64,000 nucleotides of DNA from Leadbetterella lacustris (GCA_965234335.1 OZ248433.1:38471-102470), one strand, 5' to 3'; shown: positions 27,537-36,999, numbered from the stretch's first letter. Numbers and translations are program-made. The notes: generated by a model from the letters alone, not told the origin.

Positions 27537-30116
27537 TCACTTTGGATCTAAAGCCATATCAATTCTGGCAATCAAATCTTGTAGGTGATATCTGCTTAGT
27601 TTGTCCGTCATCCTTGTTGAGGCTGCTTTCATTTCATTTTTCAAGTCAGTCAATTGGCCTCTTGCTATGGAAGGTAAGTCTGTTTGAGCCAAATTCACCA
27701 TTCTTGTGCTAAAACCATAGGTTACGCCCACAGGTACAGATCTTACCATGGCGTTGCCTGGTTTCAACAATGCAGTTACTTTATCTACAAAAACTTTTTG
27801 AATGTTTCTTCTGTAGATATCTATGCTTGTTTTGGATTTTAATTCAGAGAAAATGCCGCTTCTAAGGTCGGTCATCATTTCGTCTAAAGTGTAGTTTCCT
27901 GCTCCTGCGGCACCACTTTCCATCAATCTCACAGCACGATCGCCCATCAAAAGGCTCGAAAGTGTAGCATCTTGCATGCCTTTTATAGCTTCTACTCCAT
28001 TTTCAGGCTTGATTTTCGACAAGATGTTTTGATCCATCATCCAAAGTGGCGTAGTAAACAACTGCGTGTTAAGGAATGCCACTGCGTCTTTTTGGATAGC
28101 TCGTGGTACTATTTCAAACTGATTGCCTTCCATGTCGTAGGTTTTCGGATTATCATAGATTCCACCTACGTTTTTGGTGACGTGGCCCATGTATCTTCTA
28201 AATTGACCCATCAAATTCATGTACAATTCCTCCAATTCTTGATAGCTCTCGCCGTTTTCTTTGCTGTATTCCATCAAGTTTGGCAAAATACGCTTCAGGT
28301 TTTTGATACCATATTCCGATGCTCTCATGGCGTTGTCGCCAATGTCTTCTGTTTGGTAACGCGGGTCATACGGGCTGATTTCGGTTCCGAACCAAAGGCG
28401 ACGGTTTTTATAAGCCTCTTTGGTCATTCCGTGCAATATTTTCTTTTCTTCGTCTTCGTCTTTGGCATCAGCAAAATAGCTATAACCCCATTTGATGGCC
28501 CATTTGTCGTAGTCGCCTATGCGAGGGAAGAAATGCTTCACGCCGTCTTCTGGCTGAGCCACGTAGTTAAATCTGGCATAGTCCATGATAGAAGAAGTAT
28601 GGCCGTTTTTCTCTTGGAAAGCCGGGTCACGCAATTTTTCTACAGGCGTGGCAGAAGAAGCACCCATGTTGTGGCGGAGACCCAAAGTATGTCCAACTTC
28701 ATGCGACGACACAAAACGTATCAATTCTCCCATCAAATTATCATCAAATTTCTTCTTTCTGGCGGCAGGGTCAGCAGCAGCAGTTTGTATCAAATACCAG
28801 TTTCTCAAAAGACTCATGATATTATGATACCAACCGATGTGACTTTCAAGAATCTCGCCCGAGCGAGGATCATGTACGTTTGGTCCATAAGCATTCTGAA
28901 TATCAGCCGCAAAGTATCTTACCACCGAGAAACGAGCATCTTCCAAACTCATAGTAGTGTCGTTTTCTGGCCAGTATTCGCCTCTGATGGCGTTTTTCCA
29001 ACCTGCAGCTTCGTAGGCTGGCTGCCAGTCGTCAATACCTGCCTTTATGTATTTTTTCCATTTTTCGGGAGTTGCAGGGTCTATGTAGTAAACGATTGGC
29101 TTCTTTGGCTCAATCAACTCACCTCTTTTTTGTTTTTCGGCGTCTTCTTTAGTTTTTGGTTCCAATCTCCACCTAACAGCAAACACATCTTCGTCGGCTT
29201 TTTGCGATTCTTCTTCAAAAACACCAAAGCTGTTTGCAAAATAACCCACACGAGCATCAAATGTTCTTTTACGCATCGGTACTTTTGGTAGGAGAATCAT
29301 GGAAGTATTAAACTCCATAGTTACCACGCCAGCGTCTAATGCAGCAGGAAGATTTCTGCCGATTTGTGGCATTGGCGTTAGTGAAATACGAGGTGGAGTA
29401 GTTGAAAAAGTCTTCACAGTACGTATTTCTGTGTTTACTGGATAAGTTCTTATTTTTTGGATATAAGATTTGTCTTTTTGAAAAGCAATTATATTCAAAA
29501 TTTGCTTGTCGATAGAACCCAAAGAGAAAGTCTGAATGTCAGAGTCAAAAGTGCTTGTTACGTCTATTACGTAGCCAAGTGCCAGTTTTCCAGTTGAATC
29601 TTTCTTGATAGCTTTTATTTCAAAATTGCCAATGATGGGGTCGGCACTTGAATTTTTTACTGCTTGTGCCATAGGTTTTGAGCTGTCTGGCGACATAATC
29701 ACTTTTGTGATAGATCTCAACAGTAAATTGTTGTTGATGCCTTTTTCCCATTTTACCACTTGGCGATTCACTTCTTCACCACCAAAAATTCCTCCGCCAG
29801 CTGGGGTTTTAGAATATCTGGTGATAGACATGATTTCTCTTTCCAAAAGCGAGTCTGGAATTTCGAAAAGGTACTTGTCGTCCATTTTGTGTACCGTCAT
29901 CAATCCTTTTTGGGTTACGGCTGTACTGTCAACCACTTCTTTGTAAGGTTTTGGTCCTTTTTTAGGAGTTTCGGGTTTTTTAGGTGCATCAGGTTTTTTG
30001 GGCACCTCGGCTACCGCAGGTTTTGCTTCATCAGCTTTCTTTTTCTTTTGAGCGTTGGCTCCAAAACCTATGCTCACCATCAGAGCCACAAGCAATGTTA
30101 AGACCTTTTTTGTCAT
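27537..30116 (-). CDS. Zinc-dependent metalloprotease, DUF5117/DUF4953 type
   Basis: The 859-residue protein has a signal peptide (to ANAQ, about 23), then a Lys/Pro/Ala-rich linker (about 24-60, repeated PKKPE/PKKPD), then DUF5118/DUF5117-like domains (about 60-330). The catalytic part has HEVGHTLGLRH near residue 472 with the third zinc ligand expected downstream, and the C-terminal DUF4953 region follows. The family is exported and common in Bacteroidota; substrates are unknown. It is monocistronic with its own terminator. Confidence 0.92.
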   Translation of the reverse strand: MTKKVLTLLVALMVSIGFGANAQKKKKADEAKPAVAEVPKKPDAPKKPETPKKGPKPYKEVVDSTAVTQKGLMTVHKMDDKYLFEIPDSLLEREIMSITRYSKTPAGGGIFGGEEVNRQVVKWEKGINNNLLLRSITKVIMSPDSSKPMAQAVKNSSADPIIGNFEIKAIKKDSTGKLALGYVIDVTSTFDSDIQTFSLGSIDKQILNIIAFQKDKSYIQKIRTYPVNTEIRTVKTFSTTPPRISLTPMPQIGRNLPAALDAGVVTMEFNTSMILLPKVPMRKRTFDARVGYFANSFGVFEEESQKADEDVFAVRWRLEPKTKEDAEKQKRGELIEPKKPIVYYIDPATPEKWKKYIKAGIDDWQPAYEAAGWKNAIRGEYWPENDTTMSLEDARFSVVRYFAADIQNAYGPNVHDPRSGEILESHIGWYHNIMSLLRNWYLIQTAAADPAARKKKFDDNLMGELIRFVSSHEVGHTLGLRHNMGASSATPVEKLRDPAFQEKNGHTSSIMDYARFNYVAQPEDGVKHFFPRIGDYDKWAIKWGYSYFADAKDEDEEKKILHGMTKEAYKNRRLWFGTEISPYDPRYQTEDIGDNAMRASEYGIKNLKRILPNLMEYSKENGESYQELEELYMNLMGQFRRYMGHVTKNVGGIYDNPKTYDMEGNQFEIVPRAIQKDAVAFLNTQLFTTPLWMMDQNILSKIKPENGVEAIKGMQDATLSSLLMGDRAVRLMESGAAGAGNYTLDEMMTDLRSGIFSELKSKTSIDIYRRNIQKVFVDKVTALLKPGNAMVRSVPVGVTYGFSTRMVNLAQTDLPSIARGQLTDLKNEMKAASTRMTDKLSRYHLQDLIARIDMALDPK

Positions 30117-30368
30117 AATTTTAGCGTTTGTTTTAAATAATTAATAGTTAGTAATGTTGGTCATGCGTTGCATAGAAAACTACCAAAGGTAAAAAAATAT
30201 TGGAATTATTATAATTAAAAATGTTTTTGAGGGATGAAATTTGTAGATGAATGGCTTTTATCAAAACAAGATGAGCTAGTTCATTTGTTTTGAAATAGTT
30301 TAATTTTGTTTAAGATTATACTTTTTCCTATCGAGCCCTTGGTCTATTCCTTAAATTATCATTTCCAT

Positions 30369-30418
30369 TCACCGACAAAAATCATTCATTTATCGGTAAA
30401 AGTTTTATCACTCACCGA
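30369..30418. promoter_or_regulatory. Three ACCGA half-sites upstream of the LiaF/LytTR operon
   Basis: ACCGA occurs at 30371-30375 and 30414-30418 on the + strand and as TCGGT at 30393-30397. Centres are 22 and 21 bp apart, about two helical turns. The first two sites extend to ACCGAyAAA. They lie 31-78 bp before the -7 element of the operon that encodes its own LytTR regulator, so autoregulation is plausible (inference). Confidence 0.4.
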
Positions 30419-30448
30419 ATTCCTATTTTCTTTGGGTAATGAACCCTA

Positions 30449-30456
30449 TAATTTTG
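30449..30456 (+). promoter_or_regulatory. Putative -7 element (TAATTTTG)
   Basis: TAATTTTG matches the Bacteroidota -7 consensus TAnnTTTG and lies 22 bp before the ATG of the first operon gene. No clear -33 TTG at the usual distance was seen. Confidence 0.5.
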
Positions 30457-30477
30457 AAACATTAAAACAAACAAATT

Positions 30478-31188
30478 ATGAACAACAATAACAAAAATGC
30501 TGTCTTCTTCTGGTCGATTCTCCTAGTTGCCTTTGGAGTGCTTTTTTTACTTCGAAATTTTGGAATGCTGAATTTTAGTTTTCCGGTCAAAATCTTCAGC
30601 TGGAGGCTCATTCCGCTCATTATTGGTATCAATGCTTTCTTGAAAGGCAAAAACATGGAGGGTATCATTGCCACTACCATTGCAGTTGTGTTTTTTATTC
30701 CTGATTTTCTGACCACCGCCGAACGACAAACGTATTACAAGCTTTGGCCGCTTCTTTTGGTAGGTTTGGGTGGTCTTGTTCTATACAAATATTTCAATCC
30801 AAAGTTTGATATGCCAAAAAGACAAATGAAAGCAGATGGAACTGATTTTGAGTATTTAAACGAGTCTAATATAATGGCCGGAACAAACAAAAAGGTGTTC
30901 TCTAAAAACTTTGAGGGCGGACAAGTAAACTGTGTAATGGGCGGTGCACAAATAGACCTTACCGAGGCTGATTTGGCAGAAAAATCAGGCTTGAATGTCT
31001 TTATTTTGATGGGTGGTTTGGAGCTGCGTGTTCCCAAAGAATGGAACGTACAGATAGATGTTTTGCCTATAATGGGTGGCGTAGAAGATCAAATTACGAA
31101 GTTTCCTGAGTCAGTTGTAAACATTAACAAAAAGTTTTTCTTAACAGGAAATGTGGTAATGGGAGGCGTAGAAATCAAAAGATACTAA
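30478..31188 (+). CDS. LiaF/DUF5668-like membrane protein
   Basis: In this 236-residue protein, residues 10-105 form about four membrane helices (FWSILLVAFGVLFLLRNFG, then a second pair). The C-terminal soluble part is a right-handed beta-repeat of the LiaF type with recurring VMGG motifs (CVMGGAQIDL, LMGGLELRV, IMGGVE, VVMGGVEIKRY). Family members modulate envelope-stress kinases. It is the first gene of a four-gene operon with a LytTR kinase and regulator. Confidence 0.87.
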   Translation: MNNNNKNAVFFWSILLVAFGVLFLLRNFGMLNFSFPVKIFSWRLIPLIIGINAFLKGKNMEGIIATTIAVVFFIPDFLTTAERQTYYKLWPLLLVGLGGLVLYKYFNPKFDMPKRQMKADGTDFEYLNESNIMAGTNKKVFSKNFEGGQVNCVMGGAQIDLTEADLAEKSGLNVFILMGGLELRVPKEWNVQIDVLPIMGGVEDQITKFPESVVNINKKFFLTGNVVMGGVEIKRY

Positions 31189-31245
31189 TTGGTTTGTGTT
31201 TGCAAATCAGTACATTGAACAAAATTTTAAACTCTATTTTTAATC

Positions 31246-31713
31246 ATGGATAACCAAAAAACATTTGTTAAATATTTCGTAATAGTGTTGGTCATTATAG
31301 GAGGTTTGGGGGTTTTAGGCAAGCTCCAAGACCGAGTGACTAACAAGGAAGCTTCGGAGGGTGGCAAAAGTAGGAATGATTTTTTCGAGGTAAATAATGT
31401 TATGGGCGGTAGTAAAAAAGATTATAGTTTTTCAGAGCTCAAAGGAGGTATCATCAACTGCGTGATGGGTGGTGCAGATATAAACTTAACAAAAACGACC
31501 TTGAAAGATGGTGCTTCGATAGATGTATTTTTGCTGATGGGCGGGGCCAAAATCATCGTTCCTAAAGACTGGAATGTAATTTTAGACACATCCAATATTA
31601 TGGGAGATTCTAAAGACAAGAATGGGGGCAGTCAAAGTACGGAAGATGTTTCCAAAACCCTCAAAATAAACGGATTGATTGTAATGGGTGGATTGGAGGT
31701 TGTAAGAAACTAA
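31246..31713 (+). CDS. LiaF-like protein with one membrane helix
   Basis: The 155-residue protein has one N-terminal helix (about 8-24), then the same VMGG beta-repeat as its neighbour (NVMGGSKKD, CVMGGADINL, LMGGAKIIV, IVMGGLEVVRN). It looks like a shortened paralogue of the gene before it. It is followed 11 bp later by the sensor kinase, so it is probably a partner or modulator of that kinase. Confidence 0.85.
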   Translation: MDNQKTFVKYFVIVLVIIGGLGVLGKLQDRVTNKEASEGGKSRNDFFEVNNVMGGSKKDYSFSELKGGIINCVMGGADINLTKTTLKDGASIDVFLLMGGAKIIVPKDWNVILDTSNIMGDSKDKNGGSQSTEDVSKTLKINGLIVMGGLEVVRN

Positions 31714-31724
31714 GCTTTTAAAGT

Positions 31725-32771
31725 ATGCGAAATCCAATAATAAGCGGTAGGAAGAGTCTGTTGAGGTATTTTTCGGTGTGGATATTTATGGGCATTTCTT
31801 TTTTCTTGGTCATGTCATATTTTGTTCCAGCCGAAAAAGATTTCCTTGCGGTGGACATCATCATGCAGAATTTCATAATGGCGTGCTTGATGATAGGTAT
31901 GTGGTATCCCATCAATTTTATGTCGTGGGAAAATCAAAAACTAAGCTACCTCGTTTTCAATCACCTGCTCATGTTTTTTCTTTTTGCTTTTTCTTGGGTT
32001 TGGCTGACACATCTTTTTCTTAGGCTAATTTTCCCCAGACAGCAAATTAATGAATACATTTCAAGCTCGGTAGCGTTTAAAATCCCATTTTGCTTTTTTG
32101 CCTATATCGTATTCGTGATTTCTATTTATTTGTTAAAATATTATAATTCTTACATCGAAAAAAAAGAAATTGAGAGCCGTTTGAGCGAGTCTATTCAAGA
32201 GGCAGAACTAACACTTTTGCGTAATCAAATGAACCCACATTTTATTTTCAATAGCCTAAACAGTATAAGTTCTTTGACCATTATCGACCCCGAAAAGGCA
32301 CACGATATGGTTATAAAACTTTCAGATTTTTTGAGATATACGGTGGGTTATGGACAAATGCAGAAAGTGCAGCTCAAGAAAGAACTGGAAATGTGTGAAG
32401 CGTATTTGGATATAGAAAAAATACGTTTTGGAGAAAAAATAAACGTCGAAATGCAAGTGGCTGAAGATACGCTGGACCTAGAAGTGCCGAGTATGCTTTT
32501 GCAAACACTTTTCGAGAACGCCATCAAACACGGTATATACAATTCGCTCAATCCTGAGCGTATTATTTTTAAAGCCAAGGTAGAAGAAAACCGATTGGAA
32601 CTCATCATGGAAAACACCTTTGACATAGAAGGAGGCAAAAAAGTAGGCACCAAAACAGGCCTAAAAAACATAAAAGAAAGGTTAAGGCTGATGTATAAAA
32701 ACCTAGCAATTTTCGAAAATCAAGTGATTGATAACAAATTTGTGGTTTGGATAAATATTCCTTTAAATTGA
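31725..32771 (+). CDS. LytS-type sensor histidine kinase
   Basis: The 348-residue protein has four membrane helices (about 15-140), a coiled linker, H172 in the MNPHFIFNSLNS motif, ENAIKHG (N box) and TGLKNIKERL (G box). It is cytosolic except for short loops, like the kinase at 4474. The LiaF-like proteins in the same operon could sense envelope state for it (inference). Confidence 0.94.
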   Translation: MRNPIISGRKSLLRYFSVWIFMGISFFLVMSYFVPAEKDFLAVDIIMQNFIMACLMIGMWYPINFMSWENQKLSYLVFNHLLMFFLFAFSWVWLTHLFLRLIFPRQQINEYISSSVAFKIPFCFFAYIVFVISIYLLKYYNSYIEKKEIESRLSESIQEAELTLLRNQMNPHFIFNSLNSISSLTIIDPEKAHDMVIKLSDFLRYTVGYGQMQKVQLKKELEMCEAYLDIEKIRFGEKINVEMQVAEDTLDLEVPSMLLQTLFENAIKHGIYNSLNPERIIFKAKVEENRLELIMENTFDIEGGKKVGTKTGLKNIKERLRLMYKNLAIFENQVIDNKFVVWINIPLN

Positions 32772-32838
32772 AAATAACCGTTTAAGAAATAGAGCCTTTG
32801 CGACATAGCGATTTTGCGGTTTTTAAAAAGTATAGAAA

Positions 32839-33585
32839 ATGAAAATCAAGACATTATTAATAGACGACGAAGCATTGGCTCGTACTTTGGTACAAAATTT
32901 CATAAAAGCTGACCCAGACTTTGAGGTAGTTGGAGAAGCTGGAGATGGCTTTGATGCCATGAAAAAAATCACCGAATTACAGCCTGATTTGATATTTTTG
33001 GATATTCAAATGCCCAAACTCACGGGCTTGGAATTGCTCGAGCTTTTGCCCAATCCACCAATTGTCGTTTTTTCTACGGCTTACGATCAATACGCCATTG
33101 AGGCTTTTGAGAAAAATGCGGTTGATTATCTACTCAAACCATTTTCGAGGGACAGATTCCAGAAGGCTTTGCAGAAAGTGAAAGAAAAAATAGAGGCCAA
33201 AGTAGATACCAAGGAAGAAATCAAGAATCTCTTGGCCACTCCGCCAAATCCAGACAAAGCCTTGGACAGAATCGTGATAAAAGATGGAGCCAAGATAGAA
33301 ATGATTGCTTTTCAGGATATTACCCATCTCGAAACCTATGGCGACTATGTGTGGATATACACCGAAAAAGCCAAGTTTCTAAAACAAAAAACCATGAAGG
33401 AGTTTGAGGGACTGCTTCCAAACTCATTTTTGAGAGTTCACCGCTCGTTTTTGGTCAATGTGGCATTTATCCAAAAACTAGAGCTTTACGAGAAGAATTC
33501 TTATCAACTTCTCCTAAAAAACGGTGCCAAAGTAAGCGTAAGCAAAAGCGGTTATAAAGAGCTAAAAGAGACTTTGGGTTGGTGA
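32839..33585 (+). CDS. LytTR-family response regulator
   Basis: The 248-residue protein has a receiver with D9/D10 and D55 (FLDIQMPK), the Thr switch in VVFSTAYD and LLKPF. A C-terminal LytTR domain (about 145-248) contains HLETYGDYVWIY and FLRVHRSFLVN. It is the last gene of the LiaF/LytS operon. A GCCTTTGCG phrase sits in the 67-bp gap before it. Confidence 0.95.
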   Translation: MKIKTLLIDDEALARTLVQNFIKADPDFEVVGEAGDGFDAMKKITELQPDLIFLDIQMPKLTGLELLELLPNPPIVVFSTAYDQYAIEAFEKNAVDYLLKPFSRDRFQKALQKVKEKIEAKVDTKEEIKNLLATPPNPDKALDRIVIKDGAKIEMIAFQDITHLETYGDYVWIYTEKAKFLKQKTMKEFEGLLPNSFLRVHRSFLVNVAFIQKLELYEKNSYQLLLKNGAKVSVSKSGYKELKETLGW

Positions 33586-33646
33586 TTTTGTATTAAACCC
33601 CTTAGACGTGAGGACGCTAGGTTTTTCGAAAGTCCTTTCTCTGAAA

Positions 33647-33682
33647 CTCCCTGAGCTGCATAAGAGTAAAACTCTATGCTAC
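33647..33682. repeat. Degenerate repeat, right-hand partner at 34563
   Basis: CTCCCTGAG is followed by a short hairpin, GCATaAGAGT-aaa-ACTCTATGC, which has a one-base bulge. A related sequence in the same orientation lies at 34563-34600 (CTCCCTGAG, then TATGTAAG, AAAC and CTGTGC). The two copies flank the small GNAT-like locus. Confidence 0.45.
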
Positions 33683-33738
33683 TTTATGTTTAAAATTAAT
33701 CACTTTGGTTAAATATTGCCAACTTAAAAAAAATGTAT

Positions 33739-33903
33739 TCAGGCCTTTGTTGAAGATGTCATTTTTTTAAAACGAAGGTCTTGGTTTTTACTTTTTGCCC
33801 TACTCTCTTGTATGATTTTTCTAATAGCAAGCAACTCTTTTTCTGTCCAAGGCTCTGATTTGTTCGAAAAATCTACGTCTATTGGTTCTTTAATTAATCC
33901 CAT
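33739..33903 (-). CDS. Small charged protein, possible partner of the GNAT-like gene
   Basis: The 54-residue protein starts at an ATG at 33903. It has an acidic N-terminus (KEPIDVDFSNKSEPWTE), a central helix (ELLAIRKIIQES) and a basic C-terminus (RAKSKNQDLRFKK). It lies 28 bp downstream of the GNAT-like frame on the same strand. I recall similar short proteins next to this gene type in other Bacteroidota, but no characterised family. An antitoxin-like role is inference. Confidence 0.6.
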   Translation of the reverse strand: MGLIKEPIDVDFSNKSEPWTEKELLAIRKIIQESRAKSKNQDLRFKKMTSSTKA

Positions 33904-33931
33904 AGTTTTAAGATTTAAAATATTTATGTAT

Positions 33932-34432
33932 TCAACGTAATGCAGCTTTGGGTTCGATAAACATCCTTAATCCATTAAAATGAGTAGCGTGAAGCGACTC
34001 TTGATAATGTCTAATTAAAGCCGACTTGGCGTCAAAAGCCATAAAGCCTTCATATCCTTTTTCTACTGAAACTTTACAAGCAAAAGCCACAAGATTTCCG
34101 GGTACTCCTAGATATACTTTAGTTTTTCCTTTATTGAACTTTGAACTTTCAATAAGATGCATAAAAACATGGTCACTTTTGTCTTCAATGCTTAAAAGGC
34201 CTTGAATTACAACTTTGTTGTTTACAGTTGTAAGTTTATAAACCTCCTTGCTGGCGTCTTTTAGTTCTTTATGCCAATTAAAAACCCAATCTGACTTCTT
34301 GATTTGATTAGAGTTTTCGATTGTCAATCATCTAATTTCTGTGTTAAAAACTTCGTTTGTAACGACGTTCTCAATTGAATTAGTAAGTTTGTCAATAATG
34401 AAATCAAGTCCTTTATTTTGTACATATTTCAC
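33932..34432 (-). pseudogene. GNAT-like protein gene with an in-frame TGA near its 5' end
   Basis: From a TTG at 34327 the frame gives 131 residues with DWVFNWHKELKD, EVYKLT, IQGLLSIE, GVPGNLVAFACKVS and LIRHYQESLHATHF, a GNAT-like pattern. The frame stays coding upstream (34330-34432, IIDKLTNSIENVV), but a TGA at 34328-34330 separates the two parts. The paralogue at 51695 is uninterrupted over the same stretch. So this is either a nonsense-mutated gene or one that now starts at TTG. The small gene at 33739 follows it. Confidence 0.6.
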
Positions 34433-34562
34433 GCTGTGAAGATACAAAATATTTAGGAATTGAGCAATTTTTTAGTCGAAATGTTGGTATGTCGATATTA
34501 GAAAAGTAATACAAAAATATAATAACCTAATATATCCGCAATTTTGTAAAACCTCTCCGGAG

Positions 34563-34600
34563 CTCCCTGAGTGGTTATGTAAGTCAAACCCTGTGCGACT
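34563..34600. repeat. Degenerate repeat, partner of 33647
   Basis: CTCCCTGAG followed by a diverged version of the element at 33647. It sits 131 bp upstream of the GNAT-like frame. It is preceded by CCGGAGCT (34557-34564), an 8-mer also found upstream of the paralogous locus at 52255-52262. Confidence 0.4.
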
Positions 34601-34645
34601 GATGAAAAAAAATATGCTATCTATGTGAATATGTGTTTTAACAAT

Positions 34646-36862
34646 TCACCCCAAAACCTCCACCGAACCCAACACATTTTCAGATAGATTTTTGAGCCAT
34701 TTGAGCTGTTGGATAATTACTTTGGCTTCTTGCAGTTTGCTACGCATTTCGGTAGACAAAGTCAGTGTGCCTGATTCTATTTCTTGGTTTCGTTTCAGAT
34801 TAAGTTCGGCATATTTTTTTTCTAAAATCTCAAAAGCCTCGAAACATTTGTCAGGGTTTTTGGTTTCACTTTTTCCTTTGAGGAGAGCTATTGCATTTTG
34901 CAAGTTTACACAGATATAATCCATGATTAACTCAAAGCTCTCGGAGGTATTGGTAGTCTTATGGCTCTGAATATAAGCTGAATAGGCTGCAATTCCAGAA
35001 AGAAAACTGTGATTTAATAATACAGCGGCATAAATATTGCTCACTTGGTTTTTCTTCGATTTTGGCTCCTCTTGAAGTCTTTGAAAAGCTCCGTTCAAAT
35101 TGCCATTTTTAATCAAAGCATCTTTTCGAATCAATCGGTAAGCGGTGTCAGCTTCTTGCTTGGTTCTGTAAAGATTATTTACGGCTTTAAGGTAGTTGAG
35201 GTTTGCAATTAAGGCTTTCCTGATGGCGTCTTTGATATTTTCTTTTTCCCATACTGGCCAAATGAAATACATGGCAAAAAGTGAAATCAAAACTCCAATA
35301 AAGGTATAAAGGCCTCTGTTCAAAATGATTTCGATGGAATCGTTTTCGTTTAAAACATACAGAAGTAATATGCTTATGGTGATTCCAGCCGAGGCTATTT
35401 TGTAATTTTTGTTGATATATGAAAAGCCAACTAATAAAGAAATGGCCGCCGTGGTGCCATAAACGATATTATTTTTGACCAAATAAACCAAAGCCAAAGT
35501 AAAAATCATTCCCAAGATAGTACCCGCCATTCGGCTCTTGGCCCTGTCTTTTGTAAGGCCATAGTTGGGTCTGAGAATCACCATGGTGGTTACTATAATC
35601 CAGTTGGTGTAAGTGGGATTAAGAGCTTGGCCTATAAAAAAACTCAACAAAAACGCCATAGTAAGCCTAATGGAATGCCTAAAAATAACCGACTCGGTAT
35701 GGAGGTTTACTTTGATAGTGTTCCATGAGTAGTTTTGAGTGGTGATAAATTGGCTGTTTCTTTTTGGAACCAATTGAGATTCTTGCAACAGGTTGTTATA
35801 GATATTGTCTATCAGTTTTAGCTTTTCTAGTTCTCTTTGTTCATGGTCTAGCAAATTTCGCATCATTAGAGCACCTTCGCGAGCTTTGGGGAGTTTTACA
35901 GCGTCTACATAGACATTAATATTGTTTTCGGCCTGGCTTAAGGCTTCATCCAGAATAGGTTCTAGACTAAAGGTAGCGTTAGTTCTAAGAGCTTCGCCGA
36001 GCTTCATGAGGTATTCAGAGACCAATTCGGACGTTTTCTGATAGGGTAGAAGAAGGTCCGTGTATTGTCCCAGTTCCTCTTCAAATTCGTCAAAATCGGG
36101 ATTCCATGCAATTGCCATTTCGTACAAATCTATCATTTCTATGAAAAGCAAGTAGAGTTTCCTGTTTTCGGAGGTTGACAGTAGTTTAGACTTTTCTGAC
36201 ATCAACATGCTACGAAGCAACTCGTGATTTTCGTTGATAGCACTCTGAGTTTTTAAAAGTTTATATTGTAAATCTGGAGTGTTGGTAGTGGCTTGCCATT
36301 TAATAGCATCACTTATTTTTAAGTAATTGGCAGTCAGTTCTATGCATTCGGCCAGTAATATTTGGATATGCCTTTTCTGAAAAAAGAATTGGCTCAGAGC
36401 CGAAACCGCCATACAAACAATACCTCCAAGGCTCACTAATTTTAAGGTTTCAAGAGCCGGCAATGCGTATTTATGTAACATGAAGCCCATCACTACCGCA
36501 AACAAACCTGCAAAACCTATCATAGAACCTCTAAAACCAAAAACAGAGAGCATAGAAGATCCAAAAATCATTAGGGACAATATAGGAATTCTGAAGTAAT
36601 CGGGCAGATTATCGGACAATAAGAACCCCGACAGTACTATCAAGCCCAAAGTAAGGCTGTAGAACATACCAATGATTCGGTTTCGGTTGGTTCCTTCAAT
36701 ATTCGAGAAATAAGCAAACATCACTCCAACCACAATGGATATACCCGCTGGGTAATTATCGGTTGAAAATCCCCAATAAATAGGTGAAACCAACAATATA
36801 CTGACTACGCTGGCTCTAAAGAAATCGAATGAGTTGATATGTTTGTTAAGCTTTTTGGGCAA
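34646..36862 (-). CDS. FUSC/YccS-family inner membrane protein
   Basis: The 738-residue protein has two membrane blocks of about six helices each (about 10-165 and 395-535), each followed by a cytosolic helical region. The second block starts TMAFLLSFFIGQALNPTYTNW and includes the RPNYGLTKDRAKSRMAGT segment typical of fusaric-acid-resistance-like pumps. Efflux of an aromatic acid or a structural role is possible; nothing nearby decides. It is monocistronic. Confidence 0.9.
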   Translation of the reverse strand: MPKKLNKHINSFDFFRASVVSILLVSPIYWGFSTDNYPAGISIVVGVMFAYFSNIEGTNRNRIIGMFYSLTLGLIVLSGFLLSDNLPDYFRIPILSLMIFGSSMLSVFGFRGSMIGFAGLFAVVMGFMLHKYALPALETLKLVSLGGIVCMAVSALSQFFFQKRHIQILLAECIELTANYLKISDAIKWQATTNTPDLQYKLLKTQSAINENHELLRSMLMSEKSKLLSTSENRKLYLLFIEMIDLYEMAIAWNPDFDEFEEELGQYTDLLLPYQKTSELVSEYLMKLGEALRTNATFSLEPILDEALSQAENNINVYVDAVKLPKAREGALMMRNLLDHEQRELEKLKLIDNIYNNLLQESQLVPKRNSQFITTQNYSWNTIKVNLHTESVIFRHSIRLTMAFLLSFFIGQALNPTYTNWIIVTTMVILRPNYGLTKDRAKSRMAGTILGMIFTLALVYLVKNNIVYGTTAAISLLVGFSYINKNYKIASAGITISILLLYVLNENDSIEIILNRGLYTFIGVLISLFAMYFIWPVWEKENIKDAIRKALIANLNYLKAVNNLYRTKQEADTAYRLIRKDALIKNGNLNGAFQRLQEEPKSKKNQVSNIYAAVLLNHSFLSGIAAYSAYIQSHKTTNTSESFELIMDYICVNLQNAIALLKGKSETKNPDKCFEAFEILEKKYAELNLKRNQEIESGTLTLSTEMRSKLQEAKVIIQQLKWLKNLSENVLGSVEVLG

Positions 36863-36999
36863 GACTTTGGAATGTTTTTCTCAAAAATAAAACATATTAT
36901 CATTTATTTAGAAAAAGGCTGGGTAATCTTATATTTTGGTCAGAAATATTACAGAAAATCTCGAAGAAATACTTCTTCTTTGCGTATAAATTTCGAAAT

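Noticed and set aside
27972..29291. 439-codon open frame on the + strand
   Set aside because: It lies fully inside the well-supported metalloprotease gene on the other strand and reads as low-complexity Phe/Val/His-rich sequence typical of an antisense frame.
24899..32830. CCTTTGCG phrase seen before 24934 and before 32839 as a specific regulatory signal
   Set aside because: Short CTTTGCG words are very common in Bacteroidota intergenic DNA; two occurrences do not support shared control.
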